A stretch of DNA of 64,000 nt from Apostichopus japonicus (taxonomy: Eukaryota; Echinodermata; Holothuroidea; Aspidochirotida; Stichopodidae), in assembly GCF_037975245.1 (NCBI RefSeq), contig NC_092580.1:32012001-32076000 (forward strand), read 5' to 3'. Shown here piece by piece: positions 48,326-59,821 of this stretch. The position numbers were made by a program, and so were the translations under genes. How positions within the stretch are numbered: position 1 is the stretch's first letter; each line of letters opens with the position of its first letter. A model generated the notes under the pieces. That model was not told where the DNA came from and made no database searches. It was given only the letters and a program-made list of their open reading frames with translations.

Positions 48326-48887
48326 ACACAAGTGTCAAGTGTGTACATTTATCGATACTTTACACTGTGATCGTCGCTTATATGTCTCCTCTCAACTTTT
48401 GCACTTTTCCATCTAACCTGGTATAAAACACAGTGAAAAGAGTGAGTGCTACAGTCCTAGTATTCAAACCTTTTTTTGTTTGGTGACCACAGTTTCAACC
48501 TTCATCACCTTGGTGACCCTCCAGTGGTAGATGTTGCCTGGGGAAGGGGTCTACAAAGTGGGTGGGGTGGTGCCAGTCCTCATGGCTACGGCCCTGCTTA
48601 GAAACAACTAACAAAGGTTATGGAAACTGAAAAGGCTTGACAGCTTTGTAGAACAACTGTCCTCGTAAATATTTTTGTCAACTATGTAATAGACATTTTA
48701 ATTTATTTTTAAACTTACACTTTTCATGATTTTGAATAAAAATAGTCAAATAATTTACTTCCATCCTCTCTTATCTCAGTTTCCAATCTACGTGTGCACT
48801 TTACGATCTACATTGACCTTAATTAATCTCACCTCCGAGACAATGCCACCTTTCTCCTCTTTCCGAATCTACCAATTCGGAAGTTAC

Positions 48888-48940
48888 GAAGACAGGTAAA
48901 TAAATATCATGACTCGTAAATACCTTAACCAGTAAGTTTG
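48888..48940 (+). mobile_element. Short DIRS-type right-end fragment
   Basis: GAAGACAGGTAAATAAATAT, GACTCGTAAATACC and TTAACCAGTAAGTTT align with the last ~50 bp of the 54748-61643 element (GGAGACAGGTAAGTG...CTCGTAAATA...AACCAGTAAGTTT). Same orientation as the other copies. Confidence 0.65.
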
Positions 48941-51900
48941 GGGGACTCGATGCTGTAAGCCAGTCTAACCACATTTCTTATTAACCACACACACCTATAT
49001 ATAGAGATTGCTTTTAGCACTAATTTATAACCGAAATGTCTAAAAGTATTCCCCTTTTTCTGGTTTGAAACAGGTACCTACCTGATCACTGATGATGAGA
49101 TGAGCTGACAGGAGAGGAGCAAACACTGCCAGGCACCTCATCTGATAAGTGGTGAATAAATGATCAAGAACCGGTACATCCTCAGGAATGAATTGTTGGA
49201 ACGAAAGATGACATTGAGGCCTCATATTCGACTGTTGGTAAGTATTCTGACGAGTACATTTACTTCACACTTGTCTGTCTTTTCGCCACTACTGCACTTA
49301 TTGAACTATGCAGCATACCTGACCAGGTGATTGACCACTTTTGAACAGCTGTATCCCTATACTGTACATAGCATGTTGTGTAGCTCATTAAGATATGAAT
49401 TTTGTCAAATTTGGTGATCTTTTGTGAAAGATGTCTTTGTGGCAACTCAATTTGAAAACGTTTTTTTTTGTCGTTATATTTATCTGACTTAAAAGAAAAT
49501 AATGTTTCACAAAAAATGGTTGCATTTTGATGACATTCTAAAATACAGTTAGCCTTGACTACTAAACAAACGTTCCAATTGTTTCCAAGTTTTAAGGAGA
49601 AAACAATGAGAAAATAACAATAGAAAAGTAAAAGCTTAGAAAGTAAGCTTATAAAAGTAAAGTTTATAAAGAACATTCATGAGCAGTTATGACATCACAG
49701 ACCACATACTGTACCAAACTATTAAAGATCCACTCCAGGGAGGAGTCAACAGTTCAGCCAGTCAATCTAGGTTACGTTCAATCAATCATATCTTTGATTT
49801 TAGGGACAAACATATTGCCACAGCAATATCCCTATTAAGTCTTTAGCTCTCCTCATTCTTCTGTAAATCAAGGAGTCTTGATATCTGGCAAATTTGTTGA
49901 TTCTTAAAGCAGCATTTTGCGTCCTTTTCTATGGTTTTTCTCAACCTCACTGATTCCACGATGCCATAACGACATACATTACTAGCTTATCTATTCAAAT
50001 CTTACTTCAAATGGTGGCATAAAAGTCATAACTAAACCTGCATCTCTGATTGGTTGAATTCAAACTAGTGGGTTGGGGGAACTGTATGCAATTAATATTA
50101 AATGTGTTATTTGTCGGAGGACCCTTTTCTCATTATCTGCAAATATCCTTAATTACTCGCCAATTAACGCTTTTGGCAGGGAAAAATTTGGCTAATATCT
50201 AAGTTTGCTGTTTTGTGATTGATCTATGTAAAAAACTCAAACAAGTGGAAAACGGCGACAAAACGCAAAATGCTGCATTAAGTATATGTCTGGTGTTGCA
50301 TTCGGTGATGATTGGAAAAATAATTCTGGAAGTCATTACTTTGATTTATTTCCTCCGGATCACCTGTCTTCATTACAGTACATTACATTACATTACATTC
50401 TCACATATATATACCCAATCTTGAAGATTGCGTGGATCTAAATTTTATCCTTGAGACCAGTAATCTACATCAAATGACAAGAACTTAAAACTGTTTAATT
50501 AAATTACAAATTTGTTCAGGAAGTATAAATGTTCTACCTGGGTGTTCTGTACTAAAATATATATTATACCTGTTTTTTCCTGAAGGATCTCCTAGGGTTG
50601 GATAGGGTTCCCCATTATTATCCCATTAAAATTATCCTATCCTATTGTATCGTACTCCTAAAGTTGTGTGCTATCCAGGTTAATAGCCATTTCCTATAGT
50701 GGTGACAACAGTCAAAAGTAATTTACATATATGTATGTCACAACCAGGGATGCTCCTCAGGTTTGATCCAAGGATCATATGTTATATTTTGAACTGAACC
50801 TGGTTTTAATAACCACTCGAAGTGTCAAAAGTTGCTACAAATCACCCCCCAGCATTGAGTTATGTACTGATGTTTCTGAATACCTTATGTTTTCCAGTGA
50901 ATCACATTATCTAATTGTCTTTTGTTGTTGCAAAAGATTCTTTGTTTTTAAAGCCCTGAGCATGTAGCTTTTTCAGAGCAACTGTCAACAATATAAACCT
51001 AACCAGCATGCATCACTATAGGCCTGTAGCCTGTCGTCTTCATCTGTTGTTTCTAACTAATTTGCAGGCATTTACTCATTCGCATTAATTATAGACTGTT
51101 CGTTGGCAGATCTATAGTTCCTTCTGGCCGAGGCTAAAATATTTAATATGGTTTATACAGCTCATAGTACCTATTGGCTGAGCAAACAGTATACTGTATG
51201 TTAATACTTTATGCAGCTTCTAGTAAACACTGTAAGTAATACTTATTCTTGCTTCATGTTAGAAAATATTGTTTTTGTGCAAAGTAGCAAGTTCTGGCTT
51301 AGGAAATTCTAAGCATTTATACTCACTTTACAGTACAGATCTGCTATATGTAAAAATATGATACTGGAGAGATTTTATGTCCCTTTTTTCATTTTGCTGA
51401 AATTTCCATCCATCATACTCCTTTGCTTGTATTTCCCTTTTCAATGGTTGTGTCAATATACCATCAGATATCATTGACAGTTATTCAACCATACATTGGG
51501 TGGATGCGAAATTATGAGGGTTTTACTGCAAATATTGGGCTAATTTTGGACACCAAAATGTGACATTATGAAAATGGCTGTAATTGAGATGCACTTTTCT
51601 TAGTTTTTCCCATGTTATTATGCCTTGACTTTGCATTTTCTATTCAAGTGAAAGCAGAGCTTCAATTATACTTGCAAATCTCAGTCACCCATGCTCATCA
51701 ACTGCTGGAAAATAAAGATCTTCATCTTTGTTAACGTACATATTTTTGGTGTCCTCCTGCATAACATACGTTAACTGGTGGCAACAACCTAATCACACAC
51801 TGCACAGTAGTGTACTAGGGATTGCAAGTCCCAGAAACTCACTACTCATGCTGAGAATAGGTCTAATGGCATCCCAGAGGACAAATTCATTAAAAAATAC

Positions 51901-52627
51901 ATGTGAAAAAAACTTGTTATTGGTTGTTAAACTGTACAAATTGTTCGGTGTCCTCAACATAACGTACGTTAAATGGGCATTATTTCACTATCAACTGATA
52001 GTTTTGAATATCAAAACATTTGTAACTGATCAACACCCCACATACACTGATAGTAAACAGTTCTTTTACTGCTAGCAGTTCAATTCCTCTGTATCAGTCG
52101 CAATTTGTGTGTGGTGTCCTCATTTCTAGCCTGCATAACGTATGTTAACTGTAAAAATCTGTTTTAGGCTCATGGCAGGAATTCTCACAGAATATTCAAC
52201 TCACTTAATATTTCACCATGTTTGAAATAGAATTAAACTATTTCCATCATCCAATTAGTCTAAAACAAGCACTCAAATAGATACCTTTGTGTAATTCATT
52301 TTTGAACATGCATGTCACACTTTAGTAACCCAGTATCATATTATGACATATATGCAGTCTCATTGCATTGTAAAATTTGGGGAATCAAAACTTTGGTAGC
52401 GTTTTATAATTATTTCTAGATTAACTACATGTCAGTCTGATCATGCATGTCAAGTGCTGGTTGAATGTGTGTACTAAAACAACTACATACATGTGATTAT
52501 TAACCATCATCCCCTCTATTTTCTTTGCACTCTGTTCTACTGTACCCTAGCCTGTAAACTGGTAACATTGTTGCACTGCACTTCCAGTGACCCTCTCTAA
52601 GGCCACGGCACTCTTCCTTGATGAATC
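48941..52627. other. Non-coding stretch, no recognised gene
   Basis: The only repeat noticed is GGTGTCCTC...CATAAC(A/G)TACGTTAA, seen at about 51749, 51947 and 52112. Several open frames (49260-49676 minus, 51728-52075) are unsupported. Confidence 0.45.
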
Positions 52628-52868
52628 TACCATGCATTCCTACCATACACACATACCATATTATACACATATAGTACACACATATCATACACACATATCA
52701 TACACGCATACCATACACAAACACCATATACACATACAATACACACATATACACACATATCATACACGCATACCATGCACACATATATCATACCCATATC
52801 ATACACATACCATACACACATAACATATATATATACCATACACATACCATACACATTATCGACCTTAC
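52628..52868. repeat. Degenerate CATAC/ACACAT microsatellite-like tract
   Basis: About 240 bp are built from CATACCATACACACATA-type words, giving open frames of Tyr/His/Thr or Met/Tyr/Val/Cys on both strands that are repeat artefacts. Confidence 0.9.
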
Positions 52869-53657
52869 ACACATTATTACCTGGTTTACTTGTGATTTAG
52901 TTTTGGGTATAGAGATATTCAGTAAACTGTAGATGTACTTAAACTTGATAGCAATGTTGCCTATCCATTAAGTATACTGTATACTGTAAAAGTTGTACAC
53001 TGTTCATGCACATATGCTTGTCTGAATCTCTTAATTCAATTTATTTGTTATTACAAATTTGCAAACAATGTCTTTCAACTTAAAACTTGATCTGCTTGTA
53101 TGCCTTACAAAATCCTGCAACTATACTACGGCATGTTTTTATTCATTTTTTACTACCAAATTAATCTGTCATTTAGCAATTAATTTCTGAGTGGATTTTA
53201 TCCTGAAAGTTAAGTTGTTATTAATATTAATCAAAGCAAATTTGAAATATTCAAAAAGGGTAGCTATGTTCTCCATTGTTGTTTTTTATAGTTATTGTGA
53301 AAATTTGACTACTTGGCAAGAAAGATTTTCATCTGTCTGAATCTGCTATCGTTTACAATACATTCTCTGTGGAAGTTTCTGGCATCAGGAGCGAGGCATT
53401 TGAAAATACCCTAACCAGTAATTTTTATTTGATATTTAGGGAGATGTTGTTATAATCTCTTACATATATGTTATATGAACATCATCAATATTTCATCTCA
53501 AGAGTTTAAAGTTCTATCTAACGTTTGGTATTTTCATCAGTAATTCAAAGTCACTCGAATCTAAGATACTTTACCGTTCCACAGATTTCTTTGATCTTTC
53601 TATAATTTTGCTATAAATTTTATTGTGTCATTTTGGGTTTTTTTCTTCTTCTTCTCA

Positions 53658-53775
53658 GTTGAGCAGTGGAATCTTGCTTGTCACAGTACTGAGTCGATTA
53701 CTTTGTTCTGCTGTTCAAGATGAGGGTAGCTCCCTCCCTTCCTGCCAAACAGATTGTTCGTGGACTTCGTATGAA
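53658..53775 (+). CDS. Possible unrecognised internal exon
   Basis: A strong pyrimidine tract and acceptor (TTTTTTTCTTCTTCTTCTCAG, ending at 53657) precedes a stretch open in one frame only. That frame reads LSSGILLVTVLSRLLCSAVQ then DEGSSLPSCQTDCSWTSYE, and is followed by a donor-like GTACGTAAAT. A shifted frame in the same stretch gives MRVAPSLPAKQIVRGLRMK from an ATG at 53720. Neither is a family I recognise. Confidence 0.2.
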
Positions 53776-54747
53776 GTACGTAAATATTTTCCTCAATATT
53801 TTCCTTCCTCTTCCAGTCACACATCAATGGTAAATTAGTCTTGAGTTTTGTGGGAAACCGCCTCGATGTTTATGGCAGATATTGCCTAACTGTCTGATCA
53901 ATATATGATTTGTTAAACAAGTACACTTCGAGCCATGTTTGTATGTTCGGTCTTGGCATATCGGTCATGACTATAGATGAAAAGGTTTTCAGTGTCATTG
54001 AGCAACGAATGTAGGTCACTCTCTCCTTGACAGAAGAAACGTGAATGGAGTCCAATTTGGATCAATTTGGATGTTTGTTATTTCTTCATTAATGTTTTAT
54101 CATTCATTATGGTGAGTCTGCTTGCAGGCAACTAACATGCTTTGTCTGAGCAAGGTTTTAAGTTTGATGTCATAAACAAGGAGTTGATATTTTCTAATAG
54201 GAAGCTATAATATTTTCCGTAGCATTTGATGACTAGAGTATCTTGTACAAGGCTTGATAACAGGGTGTTTTAAAACAACTTGCCACATTGTGAAAATGAC
54301 CAAAAATTCTCTTCAACAACAAGTAAAATACACTTATAATGTAATATGATGTCACTAAGCTTAACAGTTTTACACATAAATTCAAAATCAACCCACTATT
54401 CCTAAATGGTTGCTTAAATTCAGTCAGGGATGAGATGAAGAAAAAGAGAAATAACAGGTAATACTTTGTGGGTCAGCCACTTATTTAATGTGTGATATTT
54501 TTGGTTTGGTCTAGTATTAATTTGGTTTTGGTCACTTTTGTTACAAGTTAGTGTGTTTGTGTACATATGTGTGTACATAAGTATGTAAATACATATGGGT
54601 GTGTGTTTCAGGGACACTCTTGTAGACATGGTACATCAAGAACCGTGGTGTTAAAGTCTCCATGTGTGTTTGCCAAATTTTAACTTTGACCTTTCCAGCT
54701 TACTGCCCTAAAAGCCGTTCTATGCAATTTTCATATTAATATTCATT
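53776..54747. other. Non-coding flank of the DIRS-type element
   Basis: Nothing is recognised other than a GT-rich stretch near 54540-54610. The DIRS-like element starts at 54748. Confidence 0.5.
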
Positions 54748-54762
54748 ATATTTACTTCGTTC

Positions 54763-54876
54763 CCCACTTACCTGTCTCCCCACAACCTATGCACCGCATT
54801 CTACCGTGTCTAGAATGCCCTGGTAATCTTTTAACACTGTACACCCTCACTGGCCCAAATGGCCTTCCTTCATTTT
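54763..54876 (+). repeat. Left inverted terminal repeat of the DIRS-type element (114 bp)
   Basis: Exact reverse complement of 61494-61607, as far as I can read. It begins CCCACTTACCTGTCTCCCCA and ends GGCCTTCCTTCATTTT. The 15 bp outside it (ATATTTACTTCGTTC at 54748-54762) are unique to the left end and reappear in complement in the internal complementary region. Confidence 0.93.
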
Positions 54877-56280
54877 TCTACCCACAAAGTGTCTCAATGT
54901 GTTTTTCGGAGTTAGAAAAATTTTCGCGAAATTCGCCCGGATTACCTTGGATTTATACTCTAGAAGTTTCCTATCAGGACTTCTGCACTTCCAAGGATCT
55001 TTTCCAGCCTGATAAGTATCCTTTTCTTGTAGGGAAGGGTGTTTTTGGGGGCTGTTTTTAGTGTACACTCTCGCCCATGCGTTCGTTTTTTTCTTACGTA
55101 ACGTTTAGGGTAGCAGGTAGTAGCTCTGCGAGACTACTTCGTTCGTTGCCTATACCGCCTTGTTTACGCGGATAGGCATATATTTTCGTATGTACATGTT
55201 TCAGCTTTTCTTACTTTCAAAAAATAAGATGTTTTGCTTGTTTCATGTTCCTTCGTTACTTCTTACGCTTTTGTGTGGGTTTTTCCCTTGTAGCGTAATT
55301 TGTAGCGTTGCCTATACCGCCCTGTTTACGCGGATAGGCATGTTTTTCCGTATGTACATGTGTTTCAGCCTTTCTTAAGGCATAAGATGTTTTGCTTTCA
55401 TGTACTTCGTTAATTTTTACGCTTTCAGTGTGGGTTTTCACTTTTGTAGCGTAGTTGTAGCCACGTTCCGATATCTCCTAACTAGTCGAGATAGTCGGCT
55501 CGTTCGTTGTTTTTCATGTTAAGACGGGAGTATCCTTGATTTCATATATTGTTGTATATTTTCATGTTTCCTCCAGTTGTTGCTACGTGCGCTCCCTGAG
55601 TCTCATGACTTGGGGTGTACCTCGTAGCCTTGTTCCCCCCTCCGCTGGTTCGCGGTTAGGGGGTTCTCTCCCTTATATACATGTTTCGTCCGTTTTACAA
55701 GTTTTTCGATGCATATATGTTTAGTTACGTTGCTTCCATATGTCGGAAGTGTTTCTCCTTGTAACGTATCTTGTAAGCCGCGAACTCCTATCCAATACTA
55801 GGCGGTTAGGCGGTTCGATTACGTTGTTGTTGTTTCTTGTTTGAACCTTCATATATTTGTACATATTTTCATGTTCTCCATGGGTTTCGCTACTCGTGCG
55901 CCTCCTAAGTGTCGGGAGTTTCACTTGGGGCGTATCTCGTAGCCTTGTTCCTCCCTTCCCGCTCTGTACGCGGATAGAGGGGTTCTCTCCCTTGTATACA
56001 TGCTTCGTCCTTTTCCTTCATGTATTCTAGTTACGTGTTCGCTTCTAAGTGTTGGAAGTTTCACTATTGTAGCGTACCTTGTAAGCCGCGAGCCTCTAGC
56101 GGGGCGCGTTGTTTTTGTCACGTAACTTTACTCTCTGTTAGCATACTCCCACCCTACTTCCTCCTTATAGTCGTTCCGTTTGATACGTTAGACTATTCGC
56201 CGTTAGTCTCTCCTTAACGTGAGTTTCTCAGACATGTCTCGAAGCCACCTTAAATGTGTGAACTGTTCCGAGACCTCTGT
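54877..56280 (+). other. DIRS leader with repeated stem-loop motifs
   Basis: This is a non-coding leader. CCTATACCGCC...TTTACGCGGATAGG occurs at about 55149-55177 and 55311-55339 (162 bp apart). A related module (TCGTAGCCTTGTTCC...CCGC...GCGG...AGGGGTTCTCTCCCTT) occurs at about 55622-55680 and 55937-56000. Each contains complementary CCGC/GCGGATAG arms able to form a small hairpin, followed by TA(C/T)ATG(T/C)TTCGTC-like sequence. Confidence 0.6.
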
Positions 56281-56290
56281 CTAGTCTGTT

Positions 56291-57617
56291 TTGTTTTCAC
56301 ACCAGACAGTGGCAGCACATCGACACCTGGCTAGCAGGCCGGGACAGTTTAGATCTATCACCGAACCCACAGTACCCCTGGAGGGAATCGGAGGAGAGAC
56401 AGGAGATGAAGAGGAAGTGAGAGAGTTGGTGGGAGTTGAGATGGAGAGAGGCCAGGAGAGGGCCGGAGAAGAGAGAGAGAGAGAGATGGGGATTTTGCCA
56501 CCCAAGGTGCCGGCGTAGTCCGGATGTACCACCAAGGGCTAGGGCAAGGGCAAGGCTCAAGGCCAACCAAAAGCCCATGAGAGAGAGAGAGAGATGGATA
56601 TTTTGCCACCCAAGGTGCCGGCGCTGTCCGGATGTACCACCAAGGGCTAGGGCAAGGGCAAGGCTCAAGGCCAACCAAAAGCCCATGACAAAGACGGCCA
56701 GAGCGGACAGTCCGTCCGGGTCGCAGAGAGCGGCACCCGTTGTGGTGCGCGCAAAGAGAGGGGCTCCGGAGAGCCAGGGTCTGGCGAGACCTCAGAAGGA
56801 GCCCGGAACAGACGTTCCCCTCCGACCCAAGGAAGGCTAGGCTCAAGGCCAATAAAAAGCCCATTAGAAGTTCCGACCGGAACGGGCAGAATGTCCGGGT
56901 CGAGGAGAGTGGTACCCGGCGTGGTACGCACACAGAGATAGGCTCCGGGAGCCCGAGTCCGGCGAGAGAGGCCGGAGGAGAGAGAGAGAGAGAGAGGAGA
57001 AAGAGATATTGCCCCCCAAGGTCCCGGCACCGTCCGGATTCTATGACCAAGGGGGAAGGCAAGGGCAAGGCTCAAGGCCAATAAATAGCCCATTTGAAAT
57101 TCCGACCGGAATGGACAGAATGTCCGGGTCGAGAGGAGTGGTACCCGGCTAGGTACGCACACAGAGATGGGCTCTGGGGGCCCGGGTCCGACGAGACCAC
57201 GGGTCCAGCGAGACCTCACAGGGAGTGCGGAACCGAGGTTCCACTCCGGATCCCAGGAGTCGGTCCCGGAGCCGGGAACCGATGAGATCAACAACTGCTG
57301 GGCCCCCAGATCGGGGTAGTAAGGGCAAACGCCCAATCCGAAAGGAAAGCCGGCTGGAGCGAGGTTCCCACGGCAAACGGAGATATACTTATCCCCAGCC
57401 TCAAAGTTAATCCCGCCTCCAAGAGGGGGAAGAGTCTCTTTCATCAGGGGAGTGTTGCCCCACGGAACTAGCAGCTTGAGCTGCGACGACAGGTTCGAAT
57501 CAATTGCGGAAAGACACTGCAATCGCTACACCATTTATCATTACACAGCCCGAATGTGTGTTTAATGAGTACCAGCAGAAACCAGGACATGACATAGATT
57601 TCCTGGGCATTCATGGG
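56291..57617 (+). pseudogene. Repetitive gag-like region of the DIRS-type element
   Basis: Open pieces in changing plus frames are rich in Arg, Gly, Glu, Ser and Pro. A 108-bp unit (GAGATGG...TTTTGCCACCCAAGGTGCCGG...AAGGGCAAGGCTCAAGGCCA) is present twice (about 56480-56690) and again, diverged, at about 56980-57092. A second block (TTCCGACCGGAA.GG.CAGAATG, TCCGGGTCGAG, GTGGTACCCGG) recurs at about 56870-56945 and 57100-57175. Position before the enzyme domains fits DIRS gag, but no conserved Gag motif is recognised. Confidence 0.45.
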
Positions 57618-58651
57618 TCATATTCTCCTCGCTAATTATTTTTCTCTCTCGTTATAATTCATCGCCATATGTCTAGGTTTGAAACCTTGCTTATGTTTTG
57701 TTGTTTAAAAAGCTTGTGGAACCCCCTCCAGAGCATGTTAAAAGGCGCAAACTGAAGCGATTCTAGTACAGTCTCGTTACTTAGTACCTTGGCAACCTGC
57801 CAAGAAGAGAACGTTCTCGAAGCTTGGCAAAGTGCCAGGAAAACAAGCCTTCTAAGAGTCTTGGCAAACTGCCAAGACAATATACCCGCTGTATATTTGT
57901 TATGAGAGGAGGGGGGCCAAGCAGTCACCTGGATTGACACGTGTAAGCTCAACGTTTGCTGCAACGAGCTGTCGACTACGTGAGCGATCCCATGGAATAA
58001 ACCTCTCTCTCTATATTTTGGGTGAATTTCCAAGACAAACGCGTTAGTAGTAAGTTGGAAAAGGGGTAGGATAAAACCCCAACAGAGGTACAAGCGCTAA
58101 CGCGCTCCGAGCATACAGTATGCGCTTCGTGAATAATGTTCGATGTTCCGACATTTTAAGCACAGTTGCATTTCGTAGCACCTGATAGCCTAGTCGTGGC
58201 TATGCACTAGGTGGTTTCAATAGGAAGTTGGATACTTCTACTGTACTACACTACGAAATTGATACGTCTCGACATGGAGAGATTTGAGGAGTAACGGGTA
58301 CGTTATCATAACATTTATTACGTGTTTATTACGTTAAATGTGGTGTGGTAAAAACGTCGACATAACGTTTCTATGAGATATTAATGTTATATTAATGTTA
58401 TATTAATGTCTTAACGTAAATCGTTTTGAAATATGAGTCTGAAAACGTTTTCGGTGACATACCTCTTACACCACTAATAACGTTACCATAACAAAACACT
58501 AGGCCTACATGCTTAGTAACGCTTTAGTGTTTGCTGAGTAACTCCCCGGGCTCCGTTAAGCAGCCAGGGATTTATGAGGTGGATTTTCTACAAACCCACC
58601 CTCTCACCATCTTCACAGCCCCTGTTGGGAGTTTGTTTCTGATGAGTAGGT
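57618..58651. other. Unassigned segment in the place where DIRS reverse transcriptase is expected
   Basis: No reverse transcriptase motif is visible. The segment contains three TTGGCA...TGCCAAGA mini-inverted repeats (about 57790-57880) and AT-rich sequence with ATTAATGTTAT repeats (about 58379-58408). The RT was probably deleted or replaced by inserted DNA. Confidence 0.45.
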
Positions 58652-58880
58652 CTATCGCTCAGTTAGCTCAGGGTTAAAGCCTTTCAGTCATAAGGTCCCC
58701 GGTTCAGGCCACCCCAAGAGTAATGTATGTTGTCCAGCTACAGAGTTGTCGACTTTTCATAATCATGGACGTTAATTTTGTATATAAGAGACTGACTTCA
58801 GTCAGCTTGCAGCTTGGTTAAGCCAGTGAGGCTTCTTCTCAAGTTCCTACTTGCAGGATGATCCTAAATACGTTCTTAAA
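58652..58880 (+). mobile_element. tRNA-derived SINE (family 1), plus strand
   Basis: The head has TCAGTTAGCTCAGGGTTAAA (A-box region) and AAGGTCCCCGGTTCAGGCCA (B-box region). The body is AGTAATGTATGTTGTCCAGC, ATCATGGACGTTAATTTTGT and ATAAGAGACTGACTTCAGTC, and the 3' end is TGCAGGATGATCCTAAATAC. It matches the minus-strand copy at 43852-44037 and is inserted within the DIRS-type element. Confidence 0.82.
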
Positions 58881-59044
58881 TACATACATTTAATTGTAGG
58901 AGTCACATAAACAGTAGCATTGTAGCTTTGTTTAAGATTCTGATGAAGCAAACTATCCATTCAGTACTCAGTCTCATTTTTTGTAGCAGGGTAGCATTGT
59001 TTAAGATTCTGTACTCACTCAGCAGAGTGAGATTCTGTACCTTC

Positions 59045-59320
59045 AGTACTCATTTTTGGAGAGTACTGTGGTCAAGTGGTGAAGGCAGTGGGCTGGTGAT
59101 CTAAGGCTTGCAGGTTTGAGTCCTGGCCGGATCATTCAGTTGTTTCCTTGGGCAAGGCACTTTTTCGTCAGTGCAGCTTCCCATCCAGGAGATACTTGTC
59201 TCTTTGCTTGACAGGTTTTCGTTGACCGGGGTAATATTGTTAGGCGCCTCAGGCATCATTATCTTTCAATAGGTCTTCGCCTTTTCTTTCCCCAATATTA
59301 TGATTAATATTTTTTAGCAT
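59045..59320 (+). mobile_element. tRNA-derived SINE (family 2)
   Basis: The tRNA-like head contains GTGGTCAAGTGGTGAAGGCA (A box) and CAGGTTTGAGTCCTGGCCGG (B box). It is followed by CCTTGGGCAAGGCACTTTTT, a conserved SINE body motif known from several invertebrate SINE families. It lies 165 bp after the family 1 SINE, also inside the DIRS-type element. Confidence 0.82.
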
Positions 59321-59494
59321 GGAAAGAACCTCCATTAAACCTCCCTACAGGGTACAGCTTAGCATCATCAGGACATTCCTTTTCTTCAGAGTTTTCTGAT
59401 TGCAACGGGTTGATAACTGAAAGAGTCTTCAACGGTACTGTGGTACTGAATCAGTACTGCGAGTGCGGCTGTCCTGCAAGCGCTAACAAGGTCA

Positions 59495-59821
59495 CCAAGC
59501 AGGCCGCTGTCCTTGACTTCTTTAGCAGCAGATACACAGGGTTGGGCTCTCTGGAGCCCTCTGGCGCCCAGGTACGAGCTTTTGACTACCATCCTCTCAG
59601 ACAACACGACGGTGGTAACATACTGTAGCTACGTCAACAGACATGGTGGCACCAGGTCAGAGAAATATTGCCGTCTGGCAAGGGAGACCCTCACCACAGC
59701 TACAGAATCTGGCATGGCCCTACAAGTCTCTCAGATAGCCAGAAAGGAGAATGTGATGGCCGATGCTCTGCCCAGGGGACAGCTCCACCCTGACGAGTGG
59801 ACCCTTTCGCAACGAACATGA
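59495..59821 (+). pseudogene. DIRS RNase H domain remnant
   Basis: The main frame reads LSDNTTVV, YVNRHGGTRS, RLARETLTTA and NVMADALPRGQLHPDEWTLS. The Ser-Asp-Asn-Thr-Thr, N-x-x-GGTRS and (N)V-x-AD-x-L-x-R-G...EW motifs are those of DIRS/Ngaro RNase H. The domain start is frameshifted (LAADTQG versus LGSLEPSGAQVRAF), and a TGA ends the frame shortly after the EW motif. Confidence 0.8.

Noticed and set aside
49260-49676. 138-codon minus-strand frame
   Set aside because: The composition is Phe/Ser/Lys/Tyr rich as expected from AT-rich DNA, with no domain and no splice context.
52500-52872. Tyr/His/Thr and Met/Tyr/Val/Cys rich frames
   Set aside because: They come from the CATAC/ACACAT microsatellite-like tract.
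56281-57522. Long minus-strand frames of 129, 236 and 285 codons
   Set aside because: They are antisense to the GC-rich repetitive gag-like part of the DIRS element. The plus strand carries the other DIRS domains, and no family is recognisable on the minus strand.
57659-58093. 144-codon minus-strand frame
   Set aside because: No recognisable domain. It overlaps repeated TTGGCA...TGCCAAGA words and lies in the unassigned segment of the DIRS element.
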